Below the pieces are notes generated by a model, which saw only the letters and a list, made by a program, of their open reading frames with translations, was not told the origin of the DNA and made no database searches. Source: Pararhodonellum marinum (lineage in GTDB: Bacteria > Bacteroidota > Bacteroidia > Cytophagales > Cyclobacteriaceae). Taken from it: a stretch of DNA of 64,000 nt. The stretch is from contig NZ_JACEFJ010000001.1 of NCBI RefSeq assembly GCF_015354735.1, forward strand, positions 1 to 64,000, written 5' to 3'. Position numbers and translations under genes: made by a program. This document shows positions 34,308 to 43,526 of the stretch, in pieces (positions within the stretch are counted from its first letter, which is position 1; each line of letters opens with the position of its first letter).

Positions 34308-34937
34308 ATGAAAAAAATTGGAAGATTAGACAGGCCGGATAACAACGGGACTGCCCATATGTTTGATAATCCTGTCCTGGAAAAAATTTCCAGGACACAC
34401 ATCAGCATACCCATAACCATGTTTTTAGGTATAGGAGTCGTTTCCCTATATTTTGCACTTACTGTCACAGCAATCCCACTCAGTACCGGATTGTTACTGA
34501 TGCTTGTTGGGTTCTTGGTATTTACCTTTGTGGAATACATGATGCATAAACACCTTTACCACATGATCCCGGATTCTAAGTGGAAAGATAAATTGCAGTA
34601 TTCCATCCATGGTGTACACCATGATTACCCTAAAGATAAAGACAGGTTAGCGATGCCTCCTTTTGTGAGTGCCTTGTATGCCGCCATCTTTTATTTTGTG
34701 TTCACCTTTATCATGGGAGATTACGCTTTGTATTTTCTTCCGGGATTTTTGATAGGCTATGCATTGTATTTAGGGGTTCATTTTATCGTGCATGCCTTTC
34801 AACCCCCAAAGAATTTCCTCAAAATCCTTTGGGTAAATCATGCCATACACCATTACAAAGATCCGGATGTTGCCTTTGGAGTAAGTTCCCCACTATGGGA
34901 CATCATATTGGGAACCATGCCCAAAAAAGAAAAGTAA
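34308..34937 (+). CDS. Fatty acid hydroxylase superfamily protein
   Basis: A 209-residue membrane enzyme of the di-iron fatty acid hydroxylase/sterol desaturase superfamily. The histidine clusters are visible: EYMMHKHLYH, HGVHHDYP, HFIVHAF and NHAIHHY, spread over four membrane helices. The arrangement is like fatty acid 2-hydroxylases that act on ceramide- or sulfonolipid-type lipids; carotenoid hydroxylation is an alternative. A second ATG 51 bases in would remove a polar N terminus. A strong terminator follows the stop. Confidence 0.82.
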   Translation: MKKIGRLDRPDNNGTAHMFDNPVLEKISRTHISIPITMFLGIGVVSLYFALTVTAIPLSTGLLLMLVGFLVFTFVEYMMHKHLYHMIPDSKWKDKLQYSIHGVHHDYPKDKDRLAMPPFVSALYAAIFYFVFTFIMGDYALYFLPGFLIGYALYLGVHFIVHAFQPPKNFLKILWVNHAIHHYKDPDVAFGVSSPLWDIILGTMPKKEK

Positions 34938-34941
34938 AAAA

Positions 34942-34967
34942 AGCCTCTAGCAATAGAGGCTTTTTTT
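34942..34967. terminator. Bidirectional intrinsic terminator
   Basis: Perfect 8-bp stem AGCCTCTA/TAGAGGCT with loop GCAA, followed by seven T and preceded by A7. It lies between two convergent genes (stops at 34937 and 34999) and can serve both strands. Confidence 0.93.
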
Positions 34968-34998
34968 ATGGCATTTTGTCACTAATATAACTTTTAGA

Positions 34999-35601
34999 TC
35001 AGAAACTTTTTCCAAGTGACAATTTAAAGCCCCTGTTATAGAATGAATCTGAAATGTCACTGATGTTGGCAAAACCATGTTCATAACTTAATTGAATGTT
35101 GAATCCATCCCCAAAGTTGGAGCCGAATCCAACAACGCCTGCAAAATCAAAATCCTTCCAGAGATTTTTGGCCTCACTGCCTGATATGGTTATATTATTG
35201 TTCCCGTCCTTGATTTCAAAAGCAGAAGCCAATAAAAAAGAAGGTTGAGGACCAAAGAAAAGAAAAAACTGTTCAGCAACCTGAAACTTCAAAAGTAGAG
35301 GAATGTCTAGGTATCCGTTTCTGATGGATGCGGTTACGCCAGGTCCAAGACCCTCATCTGCACTTGCCCCTTTGCTGGCAAATTGAAGCCCTGGCTCAAA
35401 GCTGAAGCTTTCCGAAACAGCAAAATTTCCATAAACCCCAAAATGGTAGCCTATACGGAATTTGCTTCCATCTCCTCCTTCCTCACCCCCTAGGGTTGTA
35501 AAACTGGGTCCCACCCTTACTCCAAAAGTGCTTTCTTGGGCAAATAACCCAGCGCTACTCATAAACATGCCCAAAAGGGCCAATACAAAACATTTTTTCA
35601 T
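34999..35601 (-). CDS. PorT-like outer-membrane beta-barrel protein
   Basis: A 200-residue exported barrel: signal peptide MKKCFVLALLGMFMSSAGLF, then GVRVGPSFTTLGG and FGVYGNFAVSESFSFEPGLQF, a pattern of the PorT/OMP_b-brl_2 family, ending in a strand with terminal F. The frame extends ten codons upstream, but ATG at 35601 starts a clean signal peptide. Function unknown; such proteins are abundant in Bacteroidota. Confidence 0.8.
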   Translation of the reverse strand: MKKCFVLALLGMFMSSAGLFAQESTFGVRVGPSFTTLGGEEGGDGSKFRIGYHFGVYGNFAVSESFSFEPGLQFASKGASADEGLGPGVTASIRNGYLDIPLLLKFQVAEQFFLFFGPQPSFLLASAFEIKDGNNNITISGSEAKNLWKDFDFAGVVGFGSNFGDGFNIQLSYEHGFANISDISDSFYNRGFKLSLGKSF

Positions 35602-35782
35602 TTTTATTCTGTTAAAATTAAAGTTGCTCAAAACTAAACTAAAATTTCAATTTACAGCCATCCATTCATGGAATAATTTAATGAAGGTTCAAAAGTCCAA
35701 AAAAAGCAATAGTATACCTTAATATCTGGATAGGTTGTTTGATAAACAGATAGCCCTTAAATTGGCTGTAAATTATTTCCCT

Positions 35783-36604
35783 ATGCAAAAAGTATCGATT
35801 TTAGGCTTGGGTTGGCTAGGAAAACCATTGGCTGAGCAATTGATTTCAAAAGGTTATGAAGTAAAAGGAAGCACCACATCTTCTGAAAAGGAAGTCCAAT
35901 TAAAAGAGGAAGGTTTTAAGGTTTGCCAAATCAGGTTTGATCCGGAACCTTTTGGTCATTCGGTGGATTGGTTTTTTGATACAGATGTACTTTTTATCAA
36001 CATCCCGCCTCAAAGCCGGTCAAAACCATCAACTTTTCATCCGGAACAAATCCGTCAGGTCAAAGCTTTGGCAGAAAAGGCTGGAGTAAAAAAAATCATC
36101 TATATCAGTTCTACTTCAGTCTATCCTGACGAAAATCAGTTGGCCAAGGAAGAGGATCATTTAACAGACAACAGCAACGGCAATGCTGCGCTTTGGGAAG
36201 CAGAGCAAGAACTTTGGCGGAACAAATCCTATGACCTTACGGTGATCAGATTTGGGGGGTTATTGGGAGTAGATCGGATTCCTGGGCGGTATTTCAGAGG
36301 GAAGACGGAGGTGGTCGGAGACACCCCGGTGAATTATATCCATAGGGAGGATGCGGTTAGGTTGGTAGAATGGGTGTTGAAAGAACAGTTATGGAATCTA
36401 ACCCTCAATGGAGTCGCCCCCCTCCATCCCAAGAGGAAAGAGGTATACGAGCGAAATGCCCAAGATTTGGGTTTTGATCCGCCAAAAAGTTACGCAGTTT
36501 CCGGTAAAACAAACTGGAAAGCGATTTCTGCAGAAAAGATCCTTGAAACTGGATTTACCTTTAAATTTCCCGATCCACTTCAATTTGAATACTATCATGA
36601 TTAA
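35783..36604 (+). CDS. NAD(P)-dependent epimerase/reductase-like protein
   Basis: A 273-residue extended short-chain dehydrogenase. The N-terminal dinucleotide fold is ILGLGWLGKPLAEQL, with a YISSTSVYP segment for the catalytic Ser and Tyr. It resembles the YeeZ group, whose substrates are unknown. The preferred start is ATG at 35783 (MQKVSILGLGWLG); the frame is open 16 codons upstream. It stands alone between a divergent PorT-like gene and odhA. Confidence 0.82.
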   Translation: MQKVSILGLGWLGKPLAEQLISKGYEVKGSTTSSEKEVQLKEEGFKVCQIRFDPEPFGHSVDWFFDTDVLFINIPPQSRSKPSTFHPEQIRQVKALAEKAGVKKIIYISSTSVYPDENQLAKEEDHLTDNSNGNAALWEAEQELWRNKSYDLTVIRFGGLLGVDRIPGRYFRGKTEVVGDTPVNYIHREDAVRLVEWVLKEQLWNLTLNGVAPLHPKRKEVYERNAQDLGFDPPKSYAVSGKTNWKAISAEKILETGFTFKFPDPLQFEYYHD

Positions 36605-36863
36605 CAAGAAAAAGAGTTGGAATAGTCCTAAATCAAAACTCCAATAAGTCAAAATCTTTGATTTTTTAGTGTTTTTTTCTCTGAAAATCCTCTAAGTCAA
36701 AGACTTGAACAATAGTTGCTTCCCTTATTTCCAGAATGCCTCAATATTATATTATCAGATAAGAATTTTTAAAATAAAATTTTGCTTAGTTATTGAAAGA
36801 TACTGATAATCAGTTCAATTTGCCTATGCGAATATCAAATTTTTTTAAGAATATGTATCTGGT

Positions 36864-36871
36864 TATCTTTG
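36864..36871 (+). promoter_or_regulatory. Candidate -7 box for odhA
   Basis: TATCTTTG is an exact TAnnTTTG box 20 bases before the odhA ATG. No standard -33 TTTG is present at 17-23 bases. The gap 36605-36891 is otherwise AT-rich, with nothing else recognised. Confidence 0.4.
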
Positions 36872-36891
36872 TCTAAATAACCTGCTAAAAA

Positions 36892-39693
36892 ATGGATAAA
36901 TATTCCTACATCGCCAATGCTCATGTGGCTTACATTGATGAGCTTTACGAAGACTATAAAAATGATCCTGAATCCATAGACCCAAGCTGGAAGACTTTTT
37001 TCGATGGATTTGACTTTGCCATCACCAAATACGGGGAAGAGGGATCGGAGGTGGCGACCCCTAACCAAGAATCAAGTTCGACAGCACCTGCTAAAAATGG
37101 TTCCTTGGCAACGAAAGGAACCATCATGGACATGGAGCAGTTGCCAAAAGAAATCAAAGTAAGAGCCCTTATCCATGCCCATCGCTCAAGAGCACACCTC
37201 AGGTCAAAAACCAACCCGGTGAGGGAAAGAAGAGACAGGAAGGCGATGATCGATTTGGAAGATTTTGGTTTGGGAGAACAGGATTTGCAAACCGAATTTC
37301 AAGCAGGAAATGAAATAGGCATAGGTCCTTCCAAGCTATCCAAAATAGTGGAATCGCTCAAGAAGATCTATGAAGGGCCGATGGGTTTCGAATACCTTTA
37401 CATGAGGGATCCATACATCCTGGACTGGTTCAAAACAAAGGTAGAAAAAGAAGCCCTCGAATTTAACCCGCCTACTGAAGAGAAAAAGCGCATACTTTCC
37501 AAGCTTAATGAAGCGGTTGTTTTTGAAAATTTTCTCCATACCAAATACCTGGGTCAGAAAAGGTTTTCATTGGAAGGTGGCGAAAGCACCATTCCTTTTT
37601 TGGATGCAGTCATCAACCACAGTGCTTCTTTGGGAGCCAATGAGGTCATGATCGGAATGGCCCACAGGGGCCGTCTGAATGTATTGGCCAACATCATGGG
37701 AAAAACCTATGAACAGATTTTTTCGGAATTTGAGGGAACTGCCAAACCCGACCTTACCATGGGAGATGGAGACGTCAAATACCACATGGGTTATTCCAGT
37801 GATATAGTCACCACCAGCGGGGCTAAAGTGAACCTGAAATTGGCGCCCAATCCTTCTCACTTGGAAGCGGTCAATCCGGTGGTTGAAGGCTTTATAAGAG
37901 CAAAAATCGATTCAGAGCACAAAGGGGATTCCAACAAAGCCCTTCCTATTTTGATCCACGGTGATGCGGCTGTGGCCGGTCAGGGGATCGTCTATGAAGT
38001 AACTCAGATGGCGGGTCTTAAAGGATACAATACTGGAGGCACCATCCATTTTGTGATCAATAACCAAGTAGGGTTTACCACTGATTTTGATGATGCCAGA
38101 TCATCCATATACTGTACCGATGTGGCTAAAATCATTGATGCACCGGTTATTCACGTCAATGGAGATGATGCCGAAGCTGTGGTTTTTGCAGCCCACCTGG
38201 CAGCAGAATACAGGCACAAGTTTCAAAAGGACATTTTTGTAGACATGGTTTGTTACCGGAGACATGGCCACAATGAATCCGACGAACCAAAATTCACCCA
38301 GCCTGAATTGTACAACATCATTTCCAAACATCCCAATCCCCGGGAGATCTATGTCAAGAGGCTAGGCGAAAGGGGAGACCTGGATGCCAAAATCGCCAAA
38401 CAGATGGACAAGGAATTCCGTCAGTTGTTGCAGGACAGGCTCAACATGGTCAAGGAAAAACCACTTCCCTATCAATTCACCAAATTTGAGCAAGCGTGGC
38501 AATCACTTAGGCGCTCCACACCTGAAGATTTTGACCAGTCTCCGGAGACAGGCATACCTGCAGAAAACATCCAAAAAGTAGCAGAAGCCCTGACCGTGGT
38601 ACCAAAGGGTTTCAAGCCCATCAAGCAGATCGAGGTACAGCTCAAACAACGTAAGGACATGTATTTCCAGTCCAAAAACCTCAACTGGGCAGCTGCCGAG
38701 TTGTTGGCCTATGGATCCTTGCTGTTGGAAGATAAGACGGTGCGAATTACAGGACAGGACTGTCAGCGGGGTACCTTTTCCCACCGCCATGCCGTAGTGC
38801 ATGATGCCAGCACCAACAAGCCCTACAATTTTCTGAAGGAGTTGAAAGGACATGATGGGCAATTCAGCATCTACAATTCATTGCTCTCTGAATATGCTGT
38901 TTTGGGATTTGAATATGGGTATGGGATGGCCAATCCCCACGCTTTGACGATTTGGGAAGCCCAATTTGGGGATTTTGCCAATGGAGCGCAGACCATGATT
39001 GACCAATTTATCTCCTCAGGTGAATCCAAATGGCAAAAAATGAATGGCCTGGTCATGCTATTGCCCCATGGGTATGAAGGGCAGGGACCGGAACATTCCA
39101 ATGCAAGGCCAGAGCGCTTTTTGCAGCTTTCCGCGGAATACAACATGGTTGTGGCCAACATCACAGAGCCTTCCAATTTCTTTCACCTTTTGAGAAGGCA
39201 ATTGGCTTGGGAGTTTAGAAAACCCTGTATTGTCATGTCTCCAAAATCCCTGCTGCGGCATCCCAAAGTGATGTCACCGCTGGAGGAGTTTACCTCAGGG
39301 AGCTTCAAGGAAGTGATTTCAGATAAAACCGTGGAACCCAAGAAAGTGAAAAGGGTGTTGCTTTGCTCAGGTAAGATTTATTATGATTTGGATGAAGTCC
39401 GGGAAAAGGAAAAAATTCAGGATGTGGCAATTGTGAGGATAGAACAATTGCACCCACTTCCCAAAAAGCAAATCATGAACGCCCTCAAAGCTTACAAAAA
39501 CGCTGAGGTGATCTGGGTTCAGGAAGAACCTGAGAACATGGGATACTGGACTTACATGATGCGGGCCCTATACAGGGAATTCCCCATGGAAGTCATTGCC
39601 AGAAAATCCAGTGCTTCACCCGCCACAGGTTACCACAAGGTGCATGTCCAGGAACAGGCCCAAATCATCAACAAAGCTTTAAATATTTCTTAA
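36892..39693 (+). CDS. sucA: 2-oxoglutarate dehydrogenase E1 component
   Basis: Thiamine-diphosphate enzyme that decarboxylates 2-oxoglutarate in the citric acid cycle and passes the succinyl group to E2. The N-terminal E2-docking segment (YIANAHVAYIDELYEDY, DPSWKTFFDGF), the IGMAHRGRLNVL and GDAAVAGQG motifs and the C-terminal transketolase part (GHGYEGQGPEHSNARPERFL equivalent, read here as LPHGYEGQGPEHS) are present. The 933 residues are the standard E. coli-type size. odhB and lpd follow on the same strand. Confidence 0.97.
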   Translation: MDKYSYIANAHVAYIDELYEDYKNDPESIDPSWKTFFDGFDFAITKYGEEGSEVATPNQESSSTAPAKNGSLATKGTIMDMEQLPKEIKVRALIHAHRSRAHLRSKTNPVRERRDRKAMIDLEDFGLGEQDLQTEFQAGNEIGIGPSKLSKIVESLKKIYEGPMGFEYLYMRDPYILDWFKTKVEKEALEFNPPTEEKKRILSKLNEAVVFENFLHTKYLGQKRFSLEGGESTIPFLDAVINHSASLGANEVMIGMAHRGRLNVLANIMGKTYEQIFSEFEGTAKPDLTMGDGDVKYHMGYSSDIVTTSGAKVNLKLAPNPSHLEAVNPVVEGFIRAKIDSEHKGDSNKALPILIHGDAAVAGQGIVYEVTQMAGLKGYNTGGTIHFVINNQVGFTTDFDDARSSIYCTDVAKIIDAPVIHVNGDDAEAVVFAAHLAAEYRHKFQKDIFVDMVCYRRHGHNESDEPKFTQPELYNIISKHPNPREIYVKRLGERGDLDAKIAKQMDKEFRQLLQDRLNMVKEKPLPYQFTKFEQAWQSLRRSTPEDFDQSPETGIPAENIQKVAEALTVVPKGFKPIKQIEVQLKQRKDMYFQSKNLNWAAAELLAYGSLLLEDKTVRITGQDCQRGTFSHRHAVVHDASTNKPYNFLKELKGHDGQFSIYNSLLSEYAVLGFEYGYGMANPHALTIWEAQFGDFANGAQTMIDQFISSGESKWQKMNGLVMLLPHGYEGQGPEHSNARPERFLQLSAEYNMVVANITEPSNFFHLLRRQLAWEFRKPCIVMSPKSLLRHPKVMSPLEEFTSGSFKEVISDKTVEPKKVKRVLLCSGKIYYDLDEVREKEKIQDVAIVRIEQLHPLPKKQIMNALKAYKNAEVIWVQEEPENMGYWTYMMRALYREFPMEVIARKSSASPATGYHKVHVQEQAQIINKALNIS

Positions 39694-39700
39694 ATCCCCG

Positions 39701-39737
39701 AACAGAATGGGCCATATGTTTTTCGGCCTATTCTGTT
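39701..39737 (+). terminator. Hairpin between odhA and odhB (attenuator-like)
   Basis: AACAGAATGGGCC (39701-39713) pairs with GGCCTATTCTGTT (39725-39737) over 13 positions with one G-U, leaving an 11-base loop. The downstream sequence is AT-rich but lacks a T run, so it may be a processing or partial termination site and not a full terminator. A fragment resembling the GACAAC-family palindrome (TACCTTAGGT at 39771-39780) follows. Confidence 0.55.
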
Positions 39738-39814
39738 TAGGTTTAATTTAAATAAAACAAGTTAAATTTACCTTAGGTCTGCCAAGGCAGGCTTGGGGAT
39801 AAAAAAAATCAACA

Positions 39815-41380
39815 ATGAGCCTAGAAATCAAAGTCCCCACCGTCGGGGAATCCATTACTGAAGTGACCATAGGACAATGGTTCAAAAAAGACGGAGAATA
39901 TGTGGAAATGGATGAAGTCATCTGTGAACTGGAATCTGATAAAGCCACTTTTGAATTGACTGCAGAAGCCTCTGGTGTGTTAAAGATTAAAGCCGAAGAA
40001 GGCGATACCTTGGACATAGGGGCAGTTATCTGCGAAATAGACACCAATGCATCAGCTTCTGATGGAGGTTCTTCCGAAAAGAAAAACCAATCACCCTCCA
40101 ATGGTTCACCCAAAGCGCCTGAAACTTCCAAAAGCAAATCCACGGGAGAGGTTAAGGAAATGATTGTACCTACTGTAGGAGAATCCATTACTGAGGTTAC
40201 TTTGGCCAGTTGGTTGAAGTCGGATGGAGATTACGTGGAATTGGATGAAATCATCGCCGAGGTGGATTCTGACAAAGCTACTTTTGAACTGCCAGCAGAG
40301 GCAAACGGAATCCTTCGGCATGTGGCCCAAGAGGGTGATACCCTTGAAATAGGTGGCCTAATCTGCAAAATAGAAGTAACGGAAGGTGGGGCCCCGACTT
40401 CTTCCGAAGAAGTACCGGAATCCGCATCAAGTGAGGAGGAAGCAAAGAAAACCTCTGATAAAGCAACCTATGCCACCGGACATGCCTCACCTGCTGCAGC
40501 TAAGATCCTTTCAGAAAAAGGCATTGACCCCCAGTCTGTCAGCGGTTCGGGAAAAGACGGCAGAATCACCAAAGAAGATGCCGAAAAGGCTGAAAAACCA
40601 GCCAAGGAAGCAGCCAAACCTGCCAGCACAGCGGCATCAAACCAATCCAAGGCACAAGAAGCTCCTAAAAAATCCGGGACCAGAGATAGTCGAAGAGAAA
40701 AAATCTCCTCTTTGAGGAGAACAGTCTCCAGAAGACTGGTTTCCGTGAAGAATGAGACAGCCATGTTGACCACTTTCAATGAGGTAAACATGGGTCCGAT
40801 CATGGAATTGAGAAAAAAATTCAAAGACCAATTCAAAGAAAAGCATGGAGTAAATCTTGGCTTTATGTCCTTTTTCACCAAAGCGGTCTGTGTCGCACTC
40901 CAGGAATGGCCTGCTGTAAATGCGCAGATAGATGGCAATGAGATCATCTACAATGATTTTTGTGACATTTCCATCGCGGTTTCCGCACCAAAAGGACTAG
41001 TAGTACCCGTGATCCGAAACGCTGAATCTTTGTCATTTGATGAAATTGAAAAAGAAGTTGTTCGCTTGGCGACCAAAGCCCGTGATAATAAATTGTCGAT
41101 TGAAGAAATGACCGGAGGTACCTTTACCCTGACCAATGGTGGGATCTTTGGTTCCATGATGTCTACCCCGATCATCAATGCCCCGCAGTCCGCCATTCTT
41201 GGGATGCACAATATCGTAGAACGTCCCATGGCTGTCAACGGTGAGGTGAAAATCCTCCCCATGATGTACCTGGCCTTGTCCTATGACCACAGGATCATCG
41301 ATGGAAGAGAATCTGTGAGCTTTTTGGTTAGGGTAAAACAGTTGCTTGAAGATCCTACCAGGCTGTTGTTTGGGGTTTGA
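39815..41380 (+). CDS. sucB: Dihydrolipoyl succinyltransferase (E2), two lipoyl domains
   Basis: Transfers succinyl from lipoamide to CoA in the 2-oxoglutarate dehydrogenase complex. Two lipoyl domains are present, with lipoylated lysines at K43 (ESDKATFEL) and K154 (DSDKATFEL). A peripheral-subunit-binding domain follows ([15 protein letters not shown]), then the acyltransferase core with catalytic H492 in [10 protein letters not shown]. Standard E2o has one lipoyl domain and about 400 residues; this one has 521. Position directly after sucA supports the 2-oxoglutarate assignment over pyruvate. Confidence 0.94.
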   Translation: MSLEIKVPTVGESITEVTIGQWFKKDGEYVEMDEVICELESDKATFELTAEASGVLKIKAEEGDTLDIGAVICEIDTNASASDGGSSEKKNQSPSNGSPKAPETSKSKSTGEVKEMIVPTVGESITEVTLASWLKSDGDYVELDEIIAEVDSDKATFELPAEANGILRHVAQEGDTLEIGGLICKIEVTEGGAPTSSEEVPESASSEEEAKKTSDKATYATGHASPAAAKILSEKGIDPQSVSGSGKDGRITKEDAEKAEKPAKEAAKPASTAASNQSKAQEAPKKSGTRDSRREKISSLRRTVSRRLVSVKNETAMLTTFNEVNMGPIMELRKKFKDQFKEKHGVNLGFMSFFTKAVCVALQEWPAVNAQIDGNEIIYNDFCDISIAVSAPKGLVVPVIRNAESLSFDEIEKEVVRLATKARDNKLSIEEMTGGTFTLTNGGIFGSMMSTPIINAPQSAILGMHNIVERPMAVNGEVKILPMMYLALSYDHRIIDGRESVSFLVRVKQLLEDPTRLLFGV

Positions 41381-41516
41381 TCCGGTCAAATGACCTATTC
41401 CATTATTCAACTAATTGAAGTCCGTTTTTTGGCGGACCTATAAATAAATTTTAACTAACGGGTGGAGGAAATGAAGGCACCATTCCCTTTGTCCGCCACC
41501 ATTTACAAAAATCAAC

Positions 41517-42914
41517 ATGTACGACGTAATCGTAATCGGCTCCGGACCAGGAGGATATGTGGCAGCCATCCGGGCTGCCCAACTGGGTATGAAAACAGCC
41601 ATTGTAGAAAAGTATGCCACACTGGGCGGTACCTGTTTGAACGTAGGCTGTATTCCTTCCAAAGCCCTCCTTGATTCTTCAGAGCATTATCACAATGCGG
41701 CCCATACCTTCAAAACCCATGGCATCAACCTGAGCAACCTCAAGGTAGACCTGAAGCAGATGATTGCCCGTAAAAATGACGTGGTCAAGCAGAATGTGGA
41801 TGGGATTCAGTTTCTGATGAAGAAAAACAAAATTGATGTGCACCATGGCTTGGGGTCTTTTGTAGATGCCAACACCGTGAAAGTCAGCAAAGATGACGGA
41901 TCCACCGAAGAAATCAAGGGCAAAAACATCATCATTGCCACAGGTTCCAAACCAGCCAATTTGCCATTTGTAGAACTGGACAAAGAAAGGGTGATTACTT
42001 CCACTGAGGCTTTGAATCTCAAGGAAATCCCCAAACACATGATTGTGATCGGAGGCGGGATTATCGGTATGGAGATGGGTTCTGTTTTTGGCCGGATGGG
42101 AGCCAAAGTTTCCGTGGTGGAGTATCTGGACTCACTGATTCCCACCATGGACAAAACCATGGGAAAAGAGCTGCAAAAATCCCTTAAAAAGCTTGGGTTT
42201 GAGTTTTACCTCAAGCACAAGGTGGTAGGTGTGGAGCGAAAAGGTAAGGAAGTCACCGTAAAAACCGAAAACAGCAAAGGGGAAACCGTAGAGTTGAAAG
42301 GGGATTATGTACTGGTTTCTATCGGTAGAAAACCTTATACCACTGGCTTAAATGCCGAAGCTGTAGGTATCAAAATCAATGACAAAGGACAGGTGGAAGT
42401 AGACGAACACCTCAGAACCAATGTAAAAAATATTTACGCCATCGGAGATGTGGTGAAAGGTGCCATGCTGGCACACAAAGCGGAAGAGGAGGGATCCTTT
42501 GTTGCTGAAGTCATTGCCGGGCAAAAGCCCCACATCAATTACCTGCTCATCCCGGGTGTGGTTTATACCTGGCCTGAGGTGGCCTCAGTCGGTTATACCG
42601 AAGAGCAACTGAAGGAAAGAGGGATCAAATACAAAACCGGTAAATTCCCCTTTATGGCATCCGGAAGGGCAAGAGCTTCCATGGATACCGATGGTTTGGT
42701 CAAAGTTCTGGCCGATGCTGAGACGGACGAAATTCTTGGTGTACATATGATAGGACCTAGAACGGCTGACATGATCGCGGAAGCGGTGGTTGCTATGGAA
42801 TATAGGGCATCCGCCGAAGACATTGCCCGAATGTCCCATGCACACCCTACCTATACAGAAGCTTTCAAAGAAGCGTGTCTTGCCGCCACAGACAATAGGG
42901 CATTGCATATTTAA
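41517..42914 (+). CDS. lpdA: Dihydrolipoyl dehydrogenase (E3)
   Basis: FAD enzyme that reoxidises the lipoyl groups of E2 and reduces NAD. The redox disulfide is C40/C45 in GGTCLNVGCIPSK. The FAD-binding VIGSGPGGYVAAIRAAQ, the NAD-binding VIGGGIIGMEMGSVF and the catalytic H443-E448 pair in HAHPTYTEAF are all present. Length is 465 residues. It completes an E1-E2-E3 cluster with sucA and sucB. A terminator hairpin follows. Confidence 0.96.
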   Translation: MYDVIVIGSGPGGYVAAIRAAQLGMKTAIVEKYATLGGTCLNVGCIPSKALLDSSEHYHNAAHTFKTHGINLSNLKVDLKQMIARKNDVVKQNVDGIQFLMKKNKIDVHHGLGSFVDANTVKVSKDDGSTEEIKGKNIIIATGSKPANLPFVELDKERVITSTEALNLKEIPKHMIVIGGGIIGMEMGSVFGRMGAKVSVVEYLDSLIPTMDKTMGKELQKSLKKLGFEFYLKHKVVGVERKGKEVTVKTENSKGETVELKGDYVLVSIGRKPYTTGLNAEAVGIKINDKGQVEVDEHLRTNVKNIYAIGDVVKGAMLAHKAEEEGSFVAEVIAGQKPHINYLLIPGVVYTWPEVASVGYTEEQLKERGIKYKTGKFPFMASGRARASMDTDGLVKVLADAETDEILGVHMIGPRTADMIAEAVVAMEYRASAEDIARMSHAHPTYTEAFKEACLAATDNRALHI

Positions 42915-42955
42915 TGCCCCTGTTCATCTGTTCAATGGAATAATGATATCAAAAG

Positions 42956-42992
42956 GTGGTCTGGAAACTAAAAATCCAGACCACTTCTGTTT
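42956..42992 (+). terminator. Intrinsic terminator after lpdA
   Basis: Perfect 10-bp stem GTGGTCTGGA/TCCAGACCAC with a nine-base A-rich loop, followed by TTCTGTTT. It lies 42 bases after the lpdA stop and closes the sucA-sucB-lpdA cluster. Confidence 0.8.
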
Positions 42993-43061
42993 AAGCAACC
43001 TATGGAAAGGCTGCTTAGTTTTTATGTATATTTGATGAATTTGGTTGCCTAATAGACTCCA

Positions 43062-43526
43062 ATGGAACTGACCCTCTCTACTCCTGCCTTGTTGTTTTCT
43101 GCCATCACCTTGATGATGTTGGCCTTTACCAACCGTTTTTTGGCTATTGCCAGCCTGATTCGTGGCTTGCATAAGAAATACATGGAGGACCCAAAAGAAG
43201 GCATCATCATCGAACAAATCCACAACCTGAGAAAGAGACTGAACATGATCAAATACATGCAGCTTTTTGGCGTCCTTAGTTTTCTTTTCTGTGTGATCTG
43301 TATGTTTTTGATCTACCGCGAACAAACCCTTGCCGCTGGGATTGTATTTATGTTGAGTATGTTGGCTTTGTTGATCTCGCTAGCCATATCCATGGTCGAA
43401 ATACTCATTTCAACCCGTGCCCTTAATTTGGAATTGAGTGATATGGAAGTCTTCTTGGAAAAGAAAAGCAGCCTTGATTTTATCTTCAAAAAAGAACCCA
43501 AAAATGAACATAGATCTAAGGAGTGA
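43062..43526 (+). CDS. DUF2721 family membrane protein
   Basis: A 154-residue inner-membrane protein: one N-terminal helix (LLFSAITLMMLAFTNRFLAI), a conserved RxLHKKY... IIIEQIHNLRKRLNMIKYMQ segment, and two closely spaced helices at about 67-117. This order fits DUF2721. Function unknown. The last 23 bases overlap the start of the threonine aldolase gene, so the two are probably co-translated. Confidence 0.85.
   Translation: MELTLSTPALLFSAITLMMLAFTNRFLAIASLIRGLHKKYMEDPKEGIIIEQIHNLRKRLNMIKYMQLFGVLSFLFCVICMFLIYREQTLAAGIVFMLSMLALLISLAISMVEILISTRALNLELSDMEVFLEKKSSLDFIFKKEPKNEHRSKE

Noticed and set aside
41400-41455. GTCCG/CGGAC hairpin after sucB as a terminator.
   Set aside because: Only five base pairs with an eight-base loop and no T run; read-through into lpdA is more likely.
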